Shown here piece by piece: positions 44,576-53,358 of a DNA stretch of 64,000 bases. The translations under genes were made by a program, and so were the position numbers. A model generated the notes under the pieces. The model saw only the letters and a list, made by a program, of their open reading frames with translations. It made no database searches and had not been told where the DNA came from. The stretch's first letter is position 1. Every line of letters starts with the position of its first letter. Origin of the DNA: Mycetocola lacteus (lineage in GTDB: Bacteria; Actinomycetota; Actinomycetes; Actinomycetales; Microbacteriaceae). The stretch lies in assembly GCF_003667575.1 (NCBI RefSeq), contig NZ_RCUY01000010.1:1-64000 (forward strand), read 5' to 3'.

Positions 44576-45157
44576 ATGCGCAGGAGTTTTGCGATCACCA
44601 CGGCACTCGGGGCCGTCCTCATCGCGGGCCTGACCGGGTGCTCGTCCGAGGACCCGGAAGCGCAGAAATATCCCTCGGTGGTGTCCCCGGCACAGCGCGA
44701 CATTCTCTCCCGCGAACAGATCGGGTTTGACGAGTACAAGGAGGCCTTCGCCAACTACGTGCGCTGCACCGAGGACGCGGGGTATGTGGTGGGCGAACCG
44801 ATCCTCAATCCGATGGATGGCCGCACCTATCTCGCCGAGCAGACCCTTGCCCCGGGCCAGACGGATGTCGAGGCCGTCAACGAAAAGGCGGTCGACTGCA
44901 ACCCGGGTGAGCTGGGCTTTGTCCAGGAGGAGTACCTCAAGCAGAACCCGCCACAGATCGATGCGGTCCTGCTCGAAACGGTGCGGCCTCGACTCGATCT
45001 GGCGGGAATCTCCACCACCGGCACCGAGACCCGGTTTGGCGATTTCTTCGCCGATGCCGCCGATGACCAGGCGCGTTTCACCGCGATCCAGCGGGTGTTC
45101 TCCCAGGCCATTGACGAGCTGTTTCCCGGGCTCCCATACGTCGATTACGGGTACTGA
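44576..45157 (+). CDS. Lipoprotein of unknown family, copy 2
   Basis: 193 residues. The lipobox is LIAGLTGCSSEDP. It is a paralogue of the preceding gene with the shared blocks IGFDEYKEAF and NYVRC, LNPMDGRTY, the conserved Cys in KAVDCNPGEL, YLKQNPPQIDAVLL, GTETRFGDFF and the C-terminal YGY. GATCGAAAGGGAATCC precedes the ATG. The tandem copies and the adjoining export-type ABC operon suggest that they serve as substrate-handling or sensor lipoproteins for it (inference). Confidence 0.82.
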   Translation: MRRSFAITTALGAVLIAGLTGCSSEDPEAQKYPSVVSPAQRDILSREQIGFDEYKEAFANYVRCTEDAGYVVGEPILNPMDGRTYLAEQTLAPGQTDVEAVNEKAVDCNPGELGFVQEEYLKQNPPQIDAVLLETVRPRLDLAGISTTGTETRFGDFFADAADDQARFTAIQRVFSQAIDELFPGLPYVDYGY

Positions 45158-45187
45158 TCTCGCGGCGTTTGTCTCCGGACACAAAAC

Positions 45188-45218
45188 GGCGGCGGTGGAC
45201 CTGATGTCCACCGCCGCC
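45188..45218. terminator. Bidirectional terminator between the lipoprotein genes and ffh
   Basis: Stem GGCGGCGGTGGAC / GTCCACCGCCGCC with loop CTGAT. On the minus strand GTTTTGTGTCC follows, so it ends ffh; it also lies 31 bp past the second lipoprotein stop. Confidence 0.88.
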
Positions 45219-45239
45219 GCTCTGTATCTGAGAGCCTGA

Positions 45240-46796
45240 CTAGCTCTGGCCGCCCAGCATGCGCTGGATCGTGGCCATGTCATCCTCGCTGGGCTGACCC
45301 TTGGCGCCGCCCTTGCCCAGGCCGAATCCGCCGCCGGTGGGTGCCGCGGGTGCCGCGGTGATGCCCTTGGCCTCGGCCGCGCGCTTCGCCGGGTTACCCG
45401 AGCGCGAGCCACCCTTCTTCTTGGCGTTCTTCTTGGGCATCTTCGGCCGGCCGCCGGGGATCGGGCCCATGCCCGGGATCTGCGGCATGCCACCCTTGGC
45501 CATGGTCTTCATCATCTTGGCGGCCTGCTCGAAGCGGTTCACCAGCTGGTTGACCTCGGTCACGGTGGATCCCGAACCGCGGGCGATCCGCAGGCGACGC
45601 GAGCCGTTGAGGAGCTTGGAGTTCTGCCGCTCGGCGCGGGTCATCGACTGGATGATGGCCTCGGTGCGGTTCAGCTCGGACTCGTCGAAGTTGTCCAGCT
45701 GCTCCTTCATCTGGCCCATGCCCGGGAGCATGCCCATCATCTTCTTGATCGAGCCCATGTTGCGCAGCTGCTGCATCTGCTTCAGGAAGTCATCGAGAGT
45801 GAAGGTGTCGGTCGCGAACTTCTCCGCGAGCTTCATCGCCTCTTCCTCGTCGAAGGCCGACTGCGCCTGCTCGATCAGGGTGAGGATGTCACCGAGGTCG
45901 AGGATGCGGCTGGCCATCCGGTCGGGGTAGAAGGGCTCGAAGTCGTCGAGGTTCTCGCCGGTGGAGGCGAAGATGATCGGGCGTCCGGTGACCGAGGCCA
46001 CCGAGAGTGCGGCACCACCGCGGGCGTCACCGTCGAGCTTGGACAGCACCACACCGGTGAAGTCCACGCCCTCCTGGAAGGCCTTGGCGGTGTTGACGGC
46101 GTCCTGACCGATCATCGCGTCGATCACAAACAGGACCTCGTGCGGGTTGATGGCGGCGCGAATCTTCGACGCCTGCTTCATCATCTCCTCGTCGATACCG
46201 AGGCGACCCGCGGTGTCCACGATCACGACGTCGTGCTGGTTACGCTCGGCGTAGGCCACGCCGTCCTTGGCAACCTTGACCGGGTCTCCGACACCGTTAC
46301 CCGGCTCGGGCGCATAGATGGCCGCGCCGGCCTGCTCGGCCACAACGCCGAGCTGGGTGACGGCGTTGGGGCGCTGGAGGTCGGCCGCAACGAGGAGCGG
46401 GGTGTGCCCCTCCTTGATCAGCCACTTCGACAGCTTTCCGGCCAGCGTGGTCTTACCGGCACCCTGCAGACCCGCGAGCATGATGATCGTGGTTCCGGTC
46501 TTGGCAAACTCCAGGCGACGCTGCTCACCACCGAGGATCTGCACCAGCTCGTCGTTGACGATCTGAACCACCTGCTGAGCGGGGTTCAGAGCCTTGTTGA
46601 CCTCATCACCGAGGGCGCGCTCGCGCACGCGGCCGGTGAACTCCTTGACCACGTCGAACGCGACGTCGGCCTGGATCAGTGCGCGGCGAATCTCGCGGAC
46701 GGTGCCGTCCACGTCGGAAGCCGACAGGGTTCCCTTCTTCCGAAGGTTCTTGAAGGTATCGGCGAGCCGATCTGAGAGATTTCCAAAAGTAGCCAT
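45240..46796 (-). CDS. ffh: Signal recognition particle protein Ffh
   Basis: 518 residues. It binds signal sequences and 4.5S RNA and docks on FtsY. The N domain starts TFGNLSDRLADTFKNLRKKG. The G domain has LAGLQGAGKTTLAGKLS, VIVDTAGRLGIDEEMM and LSKLDGDARGGAAL. The Met-rich M domain has MGMLPGMGQMKEQLDN and GSRRLRIARGSGSTV. A basic Gly/Pro tail follows. ATG at 46796 is the family start. Its receptor gene ftsY is also in this window near 55 kb. Confidence 0.97.
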   Translation of the reverse strand: MATFGNLSDRLADTFKNLRKKGTLSASDVDGTVREIRRALIQADVAFDVVKEFTGRVRERALGDEVNKALNPAQQVVQIVNDELVQILGGEQRRLEFAKTGTTIIMLAGLQGAGKTTLAGKLSKWLIKEGHTPLLVAADLQRPNAVTQLGVVAEQAGAAIYAPEPGNGVGDPVKVAKDGVAYAERNQHDVVIVDTAGRLGIDEEMMKQASKIRAAINPHEVLFVIDAMIGQDAVNTAKAFQEGVDFTGVVLSKLDGDARGGAALSVASVTGRPIIFASTGENLDDFEPFYPDRMASRILDLGDILTLIEQAQSAFDEEEAMKLAEKFATDTFTLDDFLKQMQQLRNMGSIKKMMGMLPGMGQMKEQLDNFDESELNRTEAIIQSMTRAERQNSKLLNGSRRLRIARGSGSTVTEVNQLVNRFEQAAKMMKTMAKGGMPQIPGMGPIPGGRPKMPKKNAKKKGGSRSGNPAKRAAEAKGITAAPAAPTGGGFGLGKGGAKGQPSEDDMATIQRMLGGQS

Positions 46797-46907
46797 TTGA
46801 AGCCAGTTTACCAATTTCGTGGACGCGATGGGTGCGCCCGGCCGGGCTCGCGGGTTGTCCACGTGAATTAATTATTGGACCGCGTACATTAATGCTAGGT
46901 TGGGCGC

Positions 46908-47618
46908 ATGGTACGCATCGCACAGCTGGGACTGGCCCCCGAATACCTCGACTATCGAGTGGGGTGGACCCACCAGCGCACCCTGCATGAGGGTGTGGTC
47001 GCCGGAACCACCGACGACACCCTGCTGCTGTGCGAGCATCCGTCCGTGTATACCGCGGGACGATCGGCCCGTCCCGATGAGTATCCGGCGGATGGGACCC
47101 CGGTAGTCCCGGTGACCCGTGGGGGGCGGGTCACCTGGCACGGTCCCGGTCAGCTGGTCGGGTATCCGATCATGCGGCTGGAGCCAATCGGCGAGGATTC
47201 CAACCTGGTGGATGTGGTGGGACACGTCCGCAGCCTCGAACGCGTCCTGATCAACACCGCGCAGGCCCTCGGGGTGCACGCGTTTCGGGTTCCCGGACGC
47301 AGCGGGGTCTGGGTCGAGGAAGGCGCGGGGCAGGCCAAGATCGGGGCGATCGGGATTCGGGTCGAGCGCGGGGCCAGCCTGCACGGCTTCGCCCTGAACT
47401 GTTCGGGAGACCTGGCCGGGTTTGCCCAGATTGTGCCCTGTGGGATCCGGGATGCCGGGGTGAGCTCGCTCAGCGCCGTCGCCGGGCACCCCATCACCAC
47501 GGCGGATGCGGCAATCCTCATCGCCGCCCACTTCGATGACTGGTACTACTCCCCCGAACCGGTGCCCGAAAGCGTTCCGACCCTCGCGCAGGCGCACACC
47601 CTGGGCGGCCAAAAATGA
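46908..47618 (+). CDS. lipB: Octanoyltransferase LipB
   Basis: 236 residues. It moves octanoyl from acyl carrier protein to lipoyl domains. Key motifs are [44 protein letters not shown] (catalytic Lys in AKIG) and [14 protein letters not shown] (catalytic Cys in PCGI). TAGGTT at 46896-46901, seven bases before the ATG, could be the -10 of a leaderless promoter with TTGGAC upstream. The stop overlaps the lipA start (ATGA), so the two lipoate genes are coupled. Confidence 0.96.
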   Translation: MVRIAQLGLAPEYLDYRVGWTHQRTLHEGVVAGTTDDTLLLCEHPSVYTAGRSARPDEYPADGTPVVPVTRGGRVTWHGPGQLVGYPIMRLEPIGEDSNLVDVVGHVRSLERVLINTAQALGVHAFRVPGRSGVWVEEGAGQAKIGAIGIRVERGASLHGFALNCSGDLAGFAQIVPCGIRDAGVSSLSAVAGHPITTADAAILIAAHFDDWYYSPEPVPESVPTLAQAHTLGGQK

Positions 47619-48865
47619 GCGCGCGCAACCTCGGCTCAATCGGCACGCCCCCCGAATCCACCACCGCGACGCCCTCGGGCACGATGATTCCCGCGTCCCT
47701 GGGCCTGCTGATGGCCGAGCCGCCCGGCGCGTCCGAGCCGGGCGCATCCGAGCCTGCCTCGCTCGAGCCCGGCGGAGCAGGCCCCGGCACCACCACGGCT
47801 CACGGCTCCGCCCAGGCTCATGACTCCGCCCAGGCCGACGGTGCGACCCTGCTCCCGAAAGTCGCCGGCGAACCGCTGGCCGCCCCCGAGGGACGCAGGA
47901 TGCTGCGGATCGAGACTCGCAATACCCAGACCCCGATCGAGCACAAGCCCTCCTGGATCAAGACCCGCGCCAAAATGGGCCCGGAATATCGTGGGCTCCA
48001 GCAGCTGGTCAAGACGGAGAACCTGCACACCGTGTGTCAGGAGGCCGGATGCCCCAACATTTTTGAGTGCTGGGAGGATCGCGAGGCCACGTTCCTGATC
48101 GGCGGCGCACAGTGCACCCGGCGCTGTGATTTCTGTCAGATCGACACCGGCAAGCCTTCGGCGTATGACCGCGATGAGCCGCGCCGGGTTGCCGATTCTG
48201 TTCTACGGATGGCGCTGCGCTACGCCACCGTCACCGGCGTTGCCCGCGATGACCTCGACGATGAGGGGGCCTGGCTGCACGCGGAAACCGTGCGCGCGAT
48301 TCACGAGGCTAACCCCGAAACCGGCGTGGAAATCCTGGCAACGGACTTTTCCGGCAATCCCGAGCTGCTGGACACCGTGTTCGCCTCGCGGCCCGAGGTG
48401 TTTGCGCACAACGTGGAGACCGTGCCGCGACTGTTCAGGCGCATCCGCCCGGCGTTCCGCTACGAGCGCTCCCTGGGCGTGATTACCCGGGCACGGGATG
48501 CGGGCTTGGTCACCAAGTCCAACCTGATCCTCGGCATGGGTGAGGAACCTGCCGAGGTCCTGACCGCGCTTGAGGACCTGCAGGCTGCGGGCACCGACAT
48601 CATCACCATCACCCAGTATCTACGCCCGAGCCCCCGCCACCTCCCGGTGGCCCGCTGGGTGCGTCCCGAGGAGTTCCTCGACCTCGAGGTCGCCGCCCGG
48701 GAAATCGGCTTCTCGGGGGTCCTCGCCGGTCCCCTGGTGCGCTCCTCCTACCGGGCCGGCCGACTGTGGGCCGAAACCATGCGCGCGCAGGGCCGCCCGA
48801 TCCCCGAGACCCTCGCCCACCTGGATCGCGCGTCCAGCGCGCCGCAGGCGGTACACGCCGGCTAG
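47615..48865 (+). CDS. lipA: Lipoyl synthase LipA with a low-complexity N-terminal extension
   Basis: 416 residues, about 85 more than usual. It inserts two sulfurs into octanoyl groups by radical SAM chemistry. The auxiliary cluster motif is in [15 protein letters not shown] (C-x4-C-x5-C) and the radical SAM motif is CTRRCDFC. The terminal RSSY cluster ligand lies in [10 protein letters not shown]. The canonical start would be near residue 95 ([18 protein letters not shown]). The first 90 residues are Ser/Pro/Gly/Ala-rich with a GASEP repeat, but the ATGA overlap with lipB supports translation from 47615. Confidence 0.95.
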   Translation: MSARNLGSIGTPPESTTATPSGTMIPASLGLLMAEPPGASEPGASEPASLEPGGAGPGTTTAHGSAQAHDSAQADGATLLPKVAGEPLAAPEGRRMLRIETRNTQTPIEHKPSWIKTRAKMGPEYRGLQQLVKTENLHTVCQEAGCPNIFECWEDREATFLIGGAQCTRRCDFCQIDTGKPSAYDRDEPRRVADSVLRMALRYATVTGVARDDLDDEGAWLHAETVRAIHEANPETGVEILATDFSGNPELLDTVFASRPEVFAHNVETVPRLFRRIRPAFRYERSLGVITRARDAGLVTKSNLILGMGEEPAEVLTALEDLQAAGTDIITITQYLRPSPRHLPVARWVRPEEFLDLEVAAREIGFSGVLAGPLVRSSYRAGRLWAETMRAQGRPIPETLAHLDRASSAPQAVHAG

Positions 48866-50472
48866 CCAAGCGTGATGTGTCGCGGAAACCTGGTCAGGAG
48901 TTCCTTATCGTGAGTAATGACGATGATGAGACTCTCCGTCGCCAACTCTGTGAGGGCGTCAGAAATAGCAGCTTTGGAATCACGGTCAAGATTGGACGCG
49001 AACTCGTCAAGCAAAATGACGGGAGGCCGCAACAGCAGCGCATGAAATACGTAGAGAAGCTGTTTCTGACCCCCTGACAATTCCACGCCCTCGTGACCAA
49101 TTTGTGTGTCCAATCCGTCGGGTAGTCCTTCGAGGAAATTTGATACACCAAGTCGAAATGCCAGCGCAAAGATCTCAGCGTCTTCAATCACAGCCCCCAT
49201 CAGGATGTTGTCGCGGACCGTCGTCGAAAGAACATCTCGCGACTGTGGCATCAGGTAGACAAAACGACGTAAATCGGATGACAACCCCTCGTGAATCCGT
49301 TTACCGTTCCAGCTCAGACTTCCCTCCGTTGGAACATGTAGACCATTCATCAAAAGAAATAGCGTACTTTTCCCTGCGCCATTACTGCCCACGAGACAGT
49401 AGATCCCGGGCCCCTCGATACTGATATCCGGAATGGCGACTCGTTCACCTCCCTGATAGCGGTACGCCAGGTTGTGAGACCTAAAGGTAGCGCCCGGTCC
49501 CCCAGACGAAAACCTATACTGAGGCTGCGTTTCATCCTCTGGCAATGTCTCATAGATAACCTGCAGCCGGGCGTGAGATGCAGCCGCTTCACGAAGTTCC
49601 CCCAGGGAAAGCCCTAGTGTCACGAGGGGCGAAATCATATAAACAAGATAGAGAAAGAACGTGGCCAATGCAGCGGGGGTCAGATCCTCGTTTCCGATTT
49701 GCACGCCACCAAGCAACAAGACTCCCACGAGGCTTACCTGGGTCGCCATATTGATTATTGGCAGAATTAACGAAGACACACCAACCAGGCGCACACCGTT
49801 GACGCGTGAAGATTCCGCACGCCTGTTTAGCGCACGCAAAACCCAGTTCTCCGCGCCGAGGGATTTAACCGGTACAAAGTTATAGAGCAATTCATATAGC
49901 CGAGACGAATATGCAGACTCAGCAACACGGGACGTTTCCGCAGCCGTTCGGATAGAGCGGAGAACGATAAGCAGCAGTGCACCGAAAGCTGTGAGTACCG
50001 CGATAAGGACCAAGGCCAGCGTCCAACTGGTAAAAACCATGCCTATAAAACACAACAACGCAACAATGGCGGCACCAAGAAGCTCGGGATACGTGGTGAA
50101 GTAGGGACGTTGAATGGCAGGGATATCCTCAACAACACGATTGTTCAAATCCCCCTTGTCAAATGATTGAAAACTGCGATGGTTCGTATGCAAAATGCGC
50201 CGAGCGACGGAATTTCGAACGTTGAACACAAAACGCTCGGAGGCGATACCCATCACGAGCTTGCTCCCGGCCGTCCCCAGGGCGTCCACCACGAATACCG
50301 CGAGAAGAAACAGGACGGTGGTCACTACTACAGGTTTTTGCCCTGCGAAAGCCTCGGTTATCTGCCCGACAAACATCGGTTGCATGGCTGTTGCTACCGA
50401 GGAAATCATCAGTAAGAGCATTCCCAAGCTGTAATGCACTTTCGCGTTTTGGAATCCAATCGCTCTAATCAC
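48862..50472 (-). CDS. ABC exporter, fused permease-ATPase
   Basis: 536 residues. The N-terminal type I exporter domain (about 1-300, roughly five to six membrane segments with the fold-typical [14 protein letters not shown]) leads to an ATPase domain (about 330-536). Walker A is [15 protein letters not shown], the Q-loop region [15 protein letters not shown], the signature [16 protein letters not shown], Walker [13 protein letters not shown] (Phe-Ala in place of the common Pro-Thr) and the switch His [11 protein letters not shown] at 50472 follows a perfect GAGGAGGTG. It has no C39 peptidase domain. It is the last gene of the island operon and is likely to export the peptide or confer self-protection. 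Confidence 0.9.
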   Translation of the reverse strand: MIRAIGFQNAKVHYSLGMLLLMISSVATAMQPMFVGQITEAFAGQKPVVVTTVLFLLAVFVVDALGTAGSKLVMGIASERFVFNVRNSVARRILHTNHRSFQSFDKGDLNNRVVEDIPAIQRPYFTTYPELLGAAIVALLCFIGMVFTSWTLALVLIAVLTAFGALLLIVLRSIRTAAETSRVAESAYSSRLYELLYNFVPVKSLGAENWVLRALNRRAESSRVNGVRLVGVSSLILPIINMATQVSLVGVLLLGGVQIGNEDLTPAALATFFLYLVYMISPLVTLGLSLGELREAAASHARLQVIYETLPEDETQPQYRFSSGGPGATFRSHNLAYRYQGGERVAIPDISIEGPGIYCLVGSNGAGKSTLFLLMNGLHVPTEGSLSWNGKRIHEGLSSDLRRFVYLMPQSRDVLSTTVRDNILMGAVIEDAEIFALAFRLGVSNFLEGLPDGLDTQIGHEGVELSGGQKQLLYVFHALLLRPPVILLDEFASNLDRDSKAAISDALTELATESLIIVITHDKELLTRFPRHITLG

Positions 50473-51010
50473 GATGCACCTCCTCGGAAAACTGAACCGG
50501 ACGTGGGTCTAAAACAATCTCGTAAGCAGGCGGGATGGAAGTCTCGTGTCCAGCGCCTCGGACCACCATGGCCTGAAAAAAAGGCTCGCCCGTGGGTGCC
50601 ATGTTCACACGAACAAAATCAACAAGAAGATTGCAGTACGCTTCCCGAGCGGCCCCAAAGGCATCAGAATCCCCCATGATTTCCAACGTAGTAACAATGT
50701 CAAGCACGCCTTTGTCTCGACGCGAGGTGGGAGAATAAAACATCTCCCAAAACTGAGGCTCTTTCACCTGAAACAGACGCCGCCACTCATTCCACGTATC
50801 TGAGCCAGAATCGCCTGTGCGGTAATAGAGAATGTAGTCATCAATGCCTGGGTTGGGTGCAAAAAACTTCCAGTTCGGAATCCAAAACGAACCCAAATGT
50901 CTCGCCAGACGCCGCACCCTAGAATTATTATCGTCGGGGTGTTGGGCCAACACCGTCGCAATCACCCACACAACGAGAACCGCTCCAATCACGACTCGCT
51001 TAGTGTTCAT
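50465..51010 (-). CDS. SdpA/DUF5819-like small membrane protein
   Basis: About 181 residues. One N-terminal membrane segment (VVIGAVLVVWVIATVLAQ) is followed by an extracytoplasmic part with SFWIPNWKFFAPNPGIDDYILYYRT. The W-x-FF-x-P-x-P block is typical of SdpA/DUF5819-type proteins that accompany HTTM proteins. ATG at 51010 is used; a TTG at 51025 is possible. It overlaps the hydrolase stop by 11 bases and the ABC start by eight. In Bacillus the SdpA partner is needed with SdpB to mature a secreted toxin peptide; the same role here is inference. Confidence 0.75.
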   Translation of the reverse strand: MNTKRVVIGAVLVVWVIATVLAQHPDDNNSRVRRLARHLGSFWIPNWKFFAPNPGIDDYILYYRTGDSGSDTWNEWRRLFQVKEPQFWEMFYSPTSRRDKGVLDIVTTLEIMGDSDAFGAAREAYCNLLVDFVRVNMAPTGEPFFQAMVVRGAGHETSIPPAYEIVLDPRPVQFSEEVHRD

Positions 51011-51986
51011 TAGACGCACCGTCAATCAGCGATACAACCGCCTCAACGCCCTCTTGCGAAAGTAAAATCGAATGGTGGTTAACGCCCCGGATCACATCAA
51101 GTGACTCGCCCCGTTCGAGATAGGATTCAAATAGTTCCCGCTGATTCGCTCCGCTCGAATTGGTTTGAGCAGAAGCAACGACACGTGTGGATACCCCACT
51201 CGGAGACACAGACAAGCTGCCGTCGAATAGCAATGCAGAGATTGTGTCCCATTCTCGTCGCATCGCCCTCCACACTCGCCCCGTATACAATTCACTTTCA
51301 ACCGGGTAGGAAAAGCGATTTCCTGAAACTTCTGAAGCCAGCGGTCTACTATCGTTAAGGACCCCCAGCCCCAATCCGGCCAGTGCAGTATTCATGCGAA
51401 TAGATTCGGATACGCTCAGTGTTCCTTCGCGTCGCAATTCCACCGCAGAAATTTCTCGTGGGTGTGTGGGCTCTATCAGCCATAGATGATCGACCTGCTC
51501 AGGATAAGCCTCAGCAAAACGGTGTGCGATGTATGCGCCAAACGAATGTCCCACTAAAACTACGCCAGCAAATTCTTTAGGCAATCGACCAATCAACTCG
51601 CCCAGATCACAAAGCGACTCGGAAACAGAGTACGGGTATGCGCTACCGACCCGTGATCGTCGGTATCCTGCTCGATCGTACGCAACTACGAGGCTGTTTT
51701 GGTTCCGACTGAGTCGATCAGCCAAGAGCATGAGATAGTTCGAAGAGGTCCCGAGTCCATGGCAGAGTACATAAATACGGCGCGGTCGAGTTGCCCCTCC
51801 GATTCGAAACGAGATTTCATTTCCCGACGAAGCCGAAAACCGTTTTTCAATAAATGGCGCAGCAGGCTTGGTGGTACTGATCTGACTCCGCGAGATTCGG
51901 TCGAGTCGATGCTCAGCCAGCTTACAAATGCCCACAGCAGCGCTCGTTCCAAGGAGCGCCAAAGTCGCAAAGTCACGCGCAGTCAT
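51000..51986 (-). CDS. Membrane-anchored alpha/beta hydrolase
   Basis: About 328 residues. An N-terminal hydrophobic segment (FATLALLGTSAAVGICKLA) is followed by an alpha/beta hydrolase domain: oxyanion motif VLCHGLGTSSNY, nucleophile Ser in VLVGHSFGAYIAHRF and the catalytic His probably in GVNHHSILLS. The acid is probably near 270-285 but was not assigned. The ATG at 51986 overlaps the HTTM stop (ATGA), so the pair is coupled. Classic Sdp loci lack a hydrolase, so this is a distinctive element; it could trim, acylate or release the peptide. Confidence 0.82.
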   Translation of the reverse strand: MTARDFATLALLGTSAAVGICKLAEHRLDRISRSQISTTKPAAPFIEKRFSASSGNEISFRIGGATRPRRIYVLCHGLGTSSNYLMLLADRLSRNQNSLVVAYDRAGYRRSRVGSAYPYSVSESLCDLGELIGRLPKEFAGVVLVGHSFGAYIAHRFAEAYPEQVDHLWLIEPTHPREISAVELRREGTLSVSESIRMNTALAGLGLGVLNDSRPLASEVSGNRFSYPVESELYTGRVWRAMRREWDTISALLFDGSLSVSPSGVSTRVVASAQTNSSGANQRELFESYLERGESLDVIRGVNHHSILLSQEGVEAVVSLIDGASNEH

Positions 51987-52849
51987 GAGCGTGATTTCAG
52001 TACCTGGACAACTGCCGGATATCCTGCAGCGAATGCCACGAGAAATCTGCCCAGTCCTAAGAAATGTGCGTTCGCAACGTGAAACATCAACATACTGATG
52101 AGACCAAGAGCTCTCCCCCACTGCGTAGCCACGATTAATGGAAAGAACGTTTCAAGAACTACGGTGGCGTGAGTAATAAACCGAGAGAATTCAGGGCGTG
52201 AACGCAACATTTCATAGAGTTTTTTGTCCCCATATGAATGTGTACGAGCCACTCGTTCGGCCGCCGTTCCGTTTCGCCATTCAGAACCAAACATCTTCGC
52301 AAACCCGCTTGCAAAATAGCTTGCAATAATTTGGCACCCAATAAATCCAACGGCCAAATCAGAATTCTCACCCCCTCGAGTCCGGCCAAGCACGGACGCG
52401 GCGTGGATAACTCCCGCCATTTGATCTGCCCCGTCAGACCCATTCAGCGTGTATTTTGAAGTGAATATCTGACTACAAACAATTATGCATGCGCTGTATT
52501 TTCGTACCGAGTTTTTCTGTGATGAAATAAGACTCAGACCCCCCAGCACTCTGGCAAGGAGAGCTGCACGAATGACCCCTTCGTTGGCCAAGAAATCCGA
52601 AAGTCTCGACTCAGTCATCGTCGATGCCCTAACATATTTCCAGTAGTTGATACCTCCGCGTTTTCGTTCCGCGGAATTGATTGACTCAAGCGCCGACAGT
52701 ATCTGAACTATCGCTGCGCCGTTTTCGGCGATTTCTAATGGTTTGGTGCGTGTGTAGGTGCGCAGAGCCGCAAATGGTCTAATCATCATTTCCCCCAATG
52801 TGAGGCGGCGGCCGAACGAGGGTCTGGAACGGTTCTTGCCCAATCGCAT
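51983..52849 (-). CDS. HTTM-domain membrane protein (SdpB/VKGC-like)
   Basis: 288 residues from ATG 52849, or 268 from ATG 52789, which has GGGGGA directly upstream. It has several transmembrane segments, with the HTTM hallmarks IASYFASGFAKMFGSEWRNGTA (compare the family AGxxKxxxxxWxxG) and a late membrane-embedded ISMLMFHVANAHFLGLGRF that places His in the membrane, then VAFAAGYPAV. HTTM proteins include SdpB, which matures the SDP toxin, and the vitamin K-dependent carboxylases. The carboxylase active-site Lys/His set is not obvious here. Located 20 bp after the small peptide gene. Confidence 0.8.
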   Translation of the reverse strand: MRLGKNRSRPSFGRRLTLGEMMIRPFAALRTYTRTKPLEIAENGAAIVQILSALESINSAERKRGGINYWKYVRASTMTESRLSDFLANEGVIRAALLARVLGGLSLISSQKNSVRKYSACIIVCSQIFTSKYTLNGSDGADQMAGVIHAASVLGRTRGGENSDLAVGFIGCQIIASYFASGFAKMFGSEWRNGTAAERVARTHSYGDKKLYEMLRSRPEFSRFITHATVVLETFFPLIVATQWGRALGLISMLMFHVANAHFLGLGRFLVAFAAGYPAVVQVLKSRS

Positions 52850-52869
52850 CGTCCGGCCACCGCCATCTT

Positions 52870-53082
52870 TCAGATCAGCGGTTCAGCGCCACGCTGCGTC
52901 CGCCGAACGGCGCGCCTTGTAACGGTTCTCGAGGCAGCCCGCGCCGCCACGAGAGCCACCGTCACGATCGTGGCTGGAGTCGCCATGATCGGTACTGAGC
53001 GACCAGAACTCAGCTTGGACGAATTACAGACGATCTTGCCTGATCGCTGATCCTGATTCACCGAATGTGTGAGAACATCCAT
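52870..53082 (-). CDS. Candidate precursor peptide of the Sdp-like operon
   Basis: 70 residues. An excellent ribosome site AAGGGAG lies six bases before the ATG. The polar N-terminal half (with one Cys in GKIVCNSSKLSSGRS) looks like a leader. It is followed by a hydrophobic core MATPATIVTVALVAARAA and an Arg-rich tail (SRTVTRRAVRRTQRG) ending GAEPLI. First in the operon, immediately before the HTTM gene, with the same low GC; this is the position of a substrate gene. The lone Cys argues against the internal disulfide seen in SDP. I do not recognise any homologue. Confidence 0.65.
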   Translation of the reverse strand: MDVLTHSVNQDQRSGKIVCNSSKLSSGRSVPIMATPATIVTVALVAARAASRTVTRRAVRRTQRGAEPLI

Positions 53083-53358
53083 TCTTCTCTCCCTTGCGAA
53101 TTGAGTCGCGATGAGATTTCATCGTGCGATCACGCTACGTACTCTGACAAGATCTGTATACGATCGCGATGGATATCCTGAAACGGTGTGAAATAAACAA
53201 TGTTCATTATCTATTCCACATCAAGCTACGATTCCAGCACTGCGATAAAGCCACGCCGCGTAACACGCTCGCCAATGTGCACGGTGTTGAAGGTAAGGGT
53301 AAGAGTTGCCTGCGCCACCAACTTTTTATGCCGACGCTAAAACGCAGCTGTGGCGCGA
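53083..53358. promoter_or_regulatory. Upstream region of the peptide operon, AT-rich, with a palindrome
   Basis: 276 bp with no supported gene. A perfect palindrome CGATGA-GATT-TCATCG (53109-53124) lies about 30 bp upstream of the peptide ATG and could be an operator. On the minus strand TTGTCA (revcomp of 53145-53150) and several TATACA-like motifs might form a promoter, but the spacing is not decisive. It is markedly AT-richer than host DNA. The short 68-codon ORF on the plus strand here has no ribosome site and is not reported as a gene. Confidence 0.4.

Larger units (their letters stand above)
48862..53100. other. Low-GC five-gene island (Sdp-like peptide system)
   Basis: Base composition falls sharply at the lipA stop codon and recovers at the GNAT gene: sample lines counted by hand at 49741, 51001, 51841 and 52501 have 48, 52, 50 and 47 percent GC, against about 70 percent at 48661 in lipA. 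Codon use changes in the same way. All five genes are on the minus strand and closely packed or overlapping, so they form one operon. No integrase, transposase or flanking direct repeat was seen. The composition implies recent acquisition. Confidence 0.85.

Noticed and set aside
48862..50472. ABC exporter as a decayed gene, because Walker B reads LDEFASNLD
   Set aside because: All essential residues of Walker A, signature, Walker B Asp-Glu and the switch His are present and the frame is open with an excellent ribosome site.
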